DNA of 64,000 nt from JAQBRD01 sp041158765. Its GTDB lineage: Bacteria > Patescibacteriota > Minisyncoccia > Phycocordibacterales > PALSA-1337. Shown here piece by piece: positions 60,945 through 64,000 of the stretch; within the stretch, counting starts at the first letter, position 1; every line of letters starts with the position of its first letter. Both the position numbers and the translations under genes were made by a program. The notes under the pieces were generated by a model. It was not told the DNA's origin. It was given only the letters and a program-made list of their open reading frames with translations, and made no database searches. The stretch is taken from assembly GCA_041158765.1 (NCBI GenBank), contig JBEBAU010000018.1, positions 11,282 through 75,281 on the forward strand, read 5' to 3'.

Positions 60945-61745
60945 ATGAAAAACACCTACACATATTGGATTGCTCCCGCAGTCATAATCGCAGTAATAGC
61001 ATTCGGGATTGTTTGGTGGATACGCCTCGATACCACAGCTCCCGTAGTTTCAGAAGGCCCTAGCTCAACAACAACCATCATAACCACCACAACACCTCTA
61101 GCAACAACCACACCCACAGAGCCAATTTCAAATACTAATGAAAATCAAGTCGGCACATACGGAGCACCTGCAAGTTCCATTAATCAGGGTGACCTTTTCA
61201 TCAAGAAGCCTCTTCCTCCCGGATCACCAGTCTACGGCAATGTAGTTGGATACTTTTCATACGGGGCTTTTGTGATCTATGTTCCAGATTGGTTCGTGGA
61301 TAATTGGAAAATGACTGAAATTGATGTCCAAACAGGTCTGACAATTACAGCAAGTTCAACACTTGAAATTAATACCATGTCGCCACGTGACTATGATGGA
61401 CCACGAAGCTTCAGTGATATTGTTATGAAAATTGTCCCAATTGATGAAGCTTCAAACGCTGAATATCAATATCAACAAGAACTATTAACAAAAGCATATG
61501 ATCAAAAAGGGGTTGTGGCAGATAGAGGAATACTCGTTAATCATGATCAAAGTGGATACATATATTATGTTCAACGTGTCAATTCAGAAACAGAGAAGTA
61601 TACTGACATCTATTTCATTGATGGACACAAAAAGACCGCACGTATCGAATTCTCAGTCACCGGTAGCGCCGACTATCTCAAATTTAGTCCGAAGGTGAAA
61701 GAGCTTGTCGATGGTCTTGGAGAGGGAAAGGGGGTTCAGGGGTAA
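60945..61745 (+). CDS. membrane-anchored exported protein, function unknown
   Basis: A 266-residue protein with one N-terminal helix (about 7-27), a Thr/Pro/Ser-rich stalk (about 33-70) and an exported alpha/beta domain. No family recognised. TGC TATTAT (60930-60938) lies six bases before the ATG. Confidence 0.65.
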   Translation: MKNTYTYWIAPAVIIAVIAFGIVWWIRLDTTAPVVSEGPSSTTTIITTTTPLATTTPTEPISNTNENQVGTYGAPASSINQGDLFIKKPLPPGSPVYGNVVGYFSYGAFVIYVPDWFVDNWKMTEIDVQTGLTITASSTLEINTMSPRDYDGPRSFSDIVMKIVPIDEASNAEYQYQQELLTKAYDQKGVVADRGILVNHDQSGYIYYVQRVNSETEKYTDIYFIDGHKKTARIEFSVTGSADYLKFSPKVKELVDGLGEGKGVQG

Positions 61746-61771
61746 TATAATTTTTTGCTATACTACTCCGC

Positions 61772-62089
61772 ATGAACTCATGGTTTCTTGGTCTCGTATC
61801 ATTCGCAGTTATTTTTGAAGTGATCGCCGATATCCTTTTCAAATACTGGACTCTTAATACCAAACATCTTTTCCTCATTGGGGGAGTTATTCTATATTCA
61901 ATTGGAACAGTCATCTGGGCTTTTTCACTCAAATACGAATACCTTTCAAAAGCAATTACGATTTTCACCATACTCAATCTCGTAGCAATCGTATTGATCG
62001 GCGTACTTGTTTTCAAAGAAGATCTATCTCTCATTAATACATTCGGAATTATCCTTGGAATCATCAGTGTGATTTTGATTCAGCTCTAA
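61772..62089 (+). CDS. small multidrug resistance (SMR/EamA-like) transporter
   Basis: A 105-residue protein with four membrane helices. The Glu in helix 1 (VIFEVIADILFKYW) matches the essential proton-binding Glu of EmrE, and the last helix is typical (GIILGIISVILIQL). SMR proteins export cations, guanidinium or lipids-linked sugars; the substrate cannot be told. TGC TATACT lies seven bases before the ATG. Confidence 0.8.
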   Translation: MNSWFLGLVSFAVIFEVIADILFKYWTLNTKHLFLIGGVILYSIGTVIWAFSLKYEYLSKAITIFTILNLVAIVLIGVLVFKEDLSLINTFGIILGIISVILIQL

Positions 62090-62116
62090 CTTGAAAGTGG
62101 GGCATAGTGAAAATAA

Positions 62117-62146
62117 AAAACCACCGTCCGAGAACGTTGGTTTTGT
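62117..62146. terminator. bidirectional terminator
   Basis: CCACCGT/ACGTTGG (62121-62127 with 62134-62140, one mismatch) with flanking A and T runs between the transporter and the beta-barrel-like gene. Confidence 0.7.
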
Positions 62147-62160
62147 TGTGAGCAAATGCT

Positions 62161-63261
62161 CTAATGCCAAGGGAAGTCGAAGCCCCAACTGAGGCTCGCT
62201 GCCCAGACATTTTCACGGATTGAGAGCCCCGAGCTGTTTTCAATATTGTAGCTCGGAACACGGCTGCCGTTGTTGCGAATGTAGTCAATTGAGAAGCTCG
62301 TGCGCTTGGCAATTGCCCAACCGAGGCCAACACTGAAACTCGTGCCACCATCACTATTACCATTGAATCCGCCATGGAGACCAACTCGTTCGCAGAGTTG
62401 ATAGTTGACCGTGGCACCAATGCCACATTGATCACCTCCGGCATATCCATTGATATTGAGTGTTGTTGACGGGCCTAATTGATAGTTCACACCAGCCGAA
62501 CCGAAGGCTTCACCCGCAGTTGGATCGTATGAACCGCCGAGACTGAATGATATGCGTTTGGTCGCTGCATAGGATGCACCGAGGCCAATCGTCACACCAT
62601 TCATATTGCTCCAGTAGTCAGATCCGTCACCGCCGCTTACAGTTATGTCACCGTTGAGTGTCAACTTCTCGAGATCACCAATTCCAGTGCTCGCCGAGAC
62701 GCCGAGGCGTGAACGACGAACCGGTGTTTGTGAATTCATGAGTGTTGGATTGCTATTCGGATTCTGAGTATAGACCCCCTGACCAGTTGTTTGCCAATTG
62801 GTCGAAGTGAGATTACCTCGTGGCACTGACATAGACATACCGTCTGCGGTGAGGACGAGGCCTGCGCGGATTTGGGTTTTTTCACTTACCGCATATCCGA
62901 TCGAAGCTGCGTCAATGTAGTTGTGATTCTTCCAACTACCAATGCTGAAACCTGGGGTCACTTGAGCATCCCATTTGTGATAGAACGCCCGCAAGGTTAA
63001 ACCAGCATATATGCTCATCGGACCGACATGGAGGGTGTCCTCAAGATCGGATTCATTGATGCCGCTGGTGTAACCGATACCGAGGCTGCCGCTCAAAGAG
63101 TAGCCGTATTGCTTCGGTGTGGCTTTGCCAGGGACGGTGAGTCCGGTCGCAGCCATAGCTGCTTGGAACTCCATATCATTAGTCGTATCAGCCTGTGCAG
63201 GCGAGACGCCGAGTATGATGCTCAGTAATAGTGTGAGCATCACGGAGTGGTTGATTTTCAT
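62161..63261 (-). CDS. secreted beta-barrel-like protein
   Basis: A 366-residue protein with a signal peptide (about 1-24, cut at AQA). The rest is a long series of alternating polar/hydrophobic strands with Gly and Ser (GYSLSGSLGIGYTSG, RISFSLGGSYDPT, GTSFSVGLGWAIAKRTSFSIDYI), ending WGFDFPWH with an aromatic C-terminus. That is the pattern of outer-membrane barrels, yet CPR bacteria are thought to have one membrane. Long C/A-rich leader with CCGAAAGC before the ATG and a TTGACA in the far upstream region. GC-richer than its neighbours. Confidence 0.7.
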   Translation of the reverse strand: MKINHSVMLTLLLSIILGVSPAQADTTNDMEFQAAMAATGLTVPGKATPKQYGYSLSGSLGIGYTSGINESDLEDTLHVGPMSIYAGLTLRAFYHKWDAQVTPGFSIGSWKNHNYIDAASIGYAVSEKTQIRAGLVLTADGMSMSVPRGNLTSTNWQTTGQGVYTQNPNSNPTLMNSQTPVRRSRLGVSASTGIGDLEKLTLNGDITVSGGDGSDYWSNMNGVTIGLGASYAATKRISFSLGGSYDPTAGEAFGSAGVNYQLGPSTTLNINGYAGGDQCGIGATVNYQLCERVGLHGGFNGNSDGGTSFSVGLGWAIAKRTSFSIDYIRNNGSRVPSYNIENSSGLSIRENVWAASLSWGFDFPWH

Positions 63262-63399
63262 GGGGATCGCTTTCGGTTTCCTCTTGTGAGAGAGGGGGTT
63301 GGTTTTGGTTGATGGTTTGGAATTCGAGCCTCTATTTCGAGGTGCAAAGTTGTCAAAACCCTATCATAATATGATGAAAATGTCAAGGTGCTTGGAATA

Positions 63400-63426
63400 T
63401 AAAAAACAGAGACGATATGTCTCTGT
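63400..63426 (-). terminator. intrinsic terminator, minus strand
   Basis: ACAGAGAC/GTCTCTGT (63406-63413 with 63419-63426), loop GATAT, and an A run on the left that is a T run on the minus strand. Confidence 0.85.
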
Positions 63427-63449
63427 TGTGTGGGGAGAAATGCCAGTGT

Positions 63450-64000
63450 TTAGTCAGTTGTTGATACGACCAAATCTCGAACAGGGGCCTTCCAGCCGTC
63501 GGGGAGTTTGGTGTCCACGAATTCGAGTTTGGTAAGTTCGGGATTGCGCGTAAAGACAAACCCTTGTGCTTCACCCAACGGGTAGGTTGAAGTCATGTTT
63601 TGCTGCATGAGCAGTGGGGTTTGGGGGCCCGACAGATCATGCAAGAGCTGACGCATCAGCATGTTGACGAGCACCGGATGTCCGAAGACAGCAACGTCGA
63701 GGGGTTTATGCAGAATCGCACTGTCTTGTTCGACAATCGAGAGGATTTCTTCGATCGCACGCACTGACCAATCCTCGAGGGCTTCGTGGAGAGGGTGTTC
63801 GAGGTAACCCGGCTTGTTATTTGGCCCCATTTCCACCGCTGGATTGTAGCGCGGATTCTGAAGGTTGGAGTAACCCAATTCCATCAGTAGCTTGTTCAGG
63901 GGGTGGTGCATGTCCTCGGGAAAATCGAGGGCGTCGAGAGTGTGCGGTCTTTCGAACCGCGTCACAATTTGTGCCGTGTCATACACCCGTTGACGCGGGG
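63450..64000 (-). CDS. histidine phosphatase family protein, N-terminus outside the window
   Basis: The C-terminal part of a phosphoglycerate mutase-like phosphatase. The frame is open to the window edge; just upstream of a possible GTG at 63986 it reads PRQR, joining VYDTAQIV to give the typical S-x-L-x-R-x-x-x-TA region. The second catalytic histidine is in VAVFGHPVLVNMLM. The first RHG motif must lie beyond 64000. Its own terminator and GC-richer codons fit the cassette set. Confidence 0.75.
   Translation of the reverse strand, partial: PRQRVYDTAQIVTRFERPHTLDALDFPEDMHHPLNKLLMELGYSNLQNPRYNPAVEMGPNNKPGYLEHPLHEALEDWSVRAIEEILSIVEQDSAILHKPLDVAVFGHPVLVNMLMRQLLHDLSGPQTPLLMQQNMTSTYPLGEAQGFVFTRNPELTKLEFVDTKLPDGWKAPVRDLVVSTTD

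Overview
The window looks like a piece of a Parcubacteria-type (Patescibacteria/CPR) chromosome, perhaps Kaiserbacteria- or Nomurabacteria-like. The reasons are trimmed housekeeping proteins (an AlaRS of 628 residues, a ProRS without room for its editing insert, a PheT without the N-terminal tRNA-binding domain, short PheS and L13), several single-pass surface proteins with repeated domains, almost no metabolic genes, and AT-rich starts without clear Shine-Dalgarno sequences. TGA is used as an ordinary stop codon, so the recoded CPR groups are unlikely. The lineage is inferred from gene content only.

Layout. 1-5.1 kb: a small orphan gene, alaS, a PilM/FtsA-like protein and a baseplate-J-like membrane protein. 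5.2-9.4 kb: the alpha-operon block infA-rpmJ-rpsM-rpsK-rpsD-rpoA-rplQ followed by rplM-rpsI. 9.6-11.4 kb: a degenerate cytidylate kinase, grpE and an orphan. 11.5-24.3 kb: an UvrD helicase-nuclease, a DsbA-like thiol protein, a DEDD exonuclease, a 1083-residue surface protein, hisS and truB (divergent), a HelD-like helicase and a small secreted protein. 24.5-30.6 kb: typA, a candidate small RNA, an orphan, a variant histidine phosphatase, guanylate kinase, rpmE, prfA and a lone MazF-like toxin. 30.7-41 kb: an orphan, rpsB, tsf, tRNA-Thr, pheS-pheT, hicBA, gyrB, an Ig-like-repeat surface protein and holB. 41-53 kb: frr-rseP-proS-2-hydroxyacid dehydrogenase, mreBCD-PBP2, greA-lysS and a Gfo/Idh/MocA oxidoreductase. 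53.3-58.2 kb: a shortened division and cell-wall (dcw) cluster mraZ-rsmH-ftsL-ftsI-murF, then cspA. 58.6-64 kb: tRNA-Glu with rearranged copies of its own 3' end, then an accessory stretch with a methyltransferase, membrane proteins, an SMR transporter, a beta-barrel-like secreted protein and a histidine phosphatase cut by the window edge.

Two expression styles are interleaved. Many first genes have an extended -10 (TGn plus TATAxT) ending only 6-9 bases before the start codon, so their mRNAs are probably leaderless. A second set of single genes (near 9.6, 24.3, 27.9, 30.7, 51.9 and 63.2 kb) has a leader rich in C and A, in most cases a GAAAG motif before the start, and its own hairpin terminator. 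This set includes most of the orphans and the degenerate kinase and may be recent arrivals.

The most unusual signal is a family of nested inverted-repeat elements beside rpmE, typA and rpsI. Each has two inner hairpins, one with a TGCT (or AGCA) loop inside a shared TCTGCTGA core. The rpmE and typA copies show compensatory base changes and are enclosed by perfect 28- and 22-bp arms. A related mosaic of repeats follows tRNA-Glu. No CRISPR array, transposase, integrase or rRNA gene was seen.
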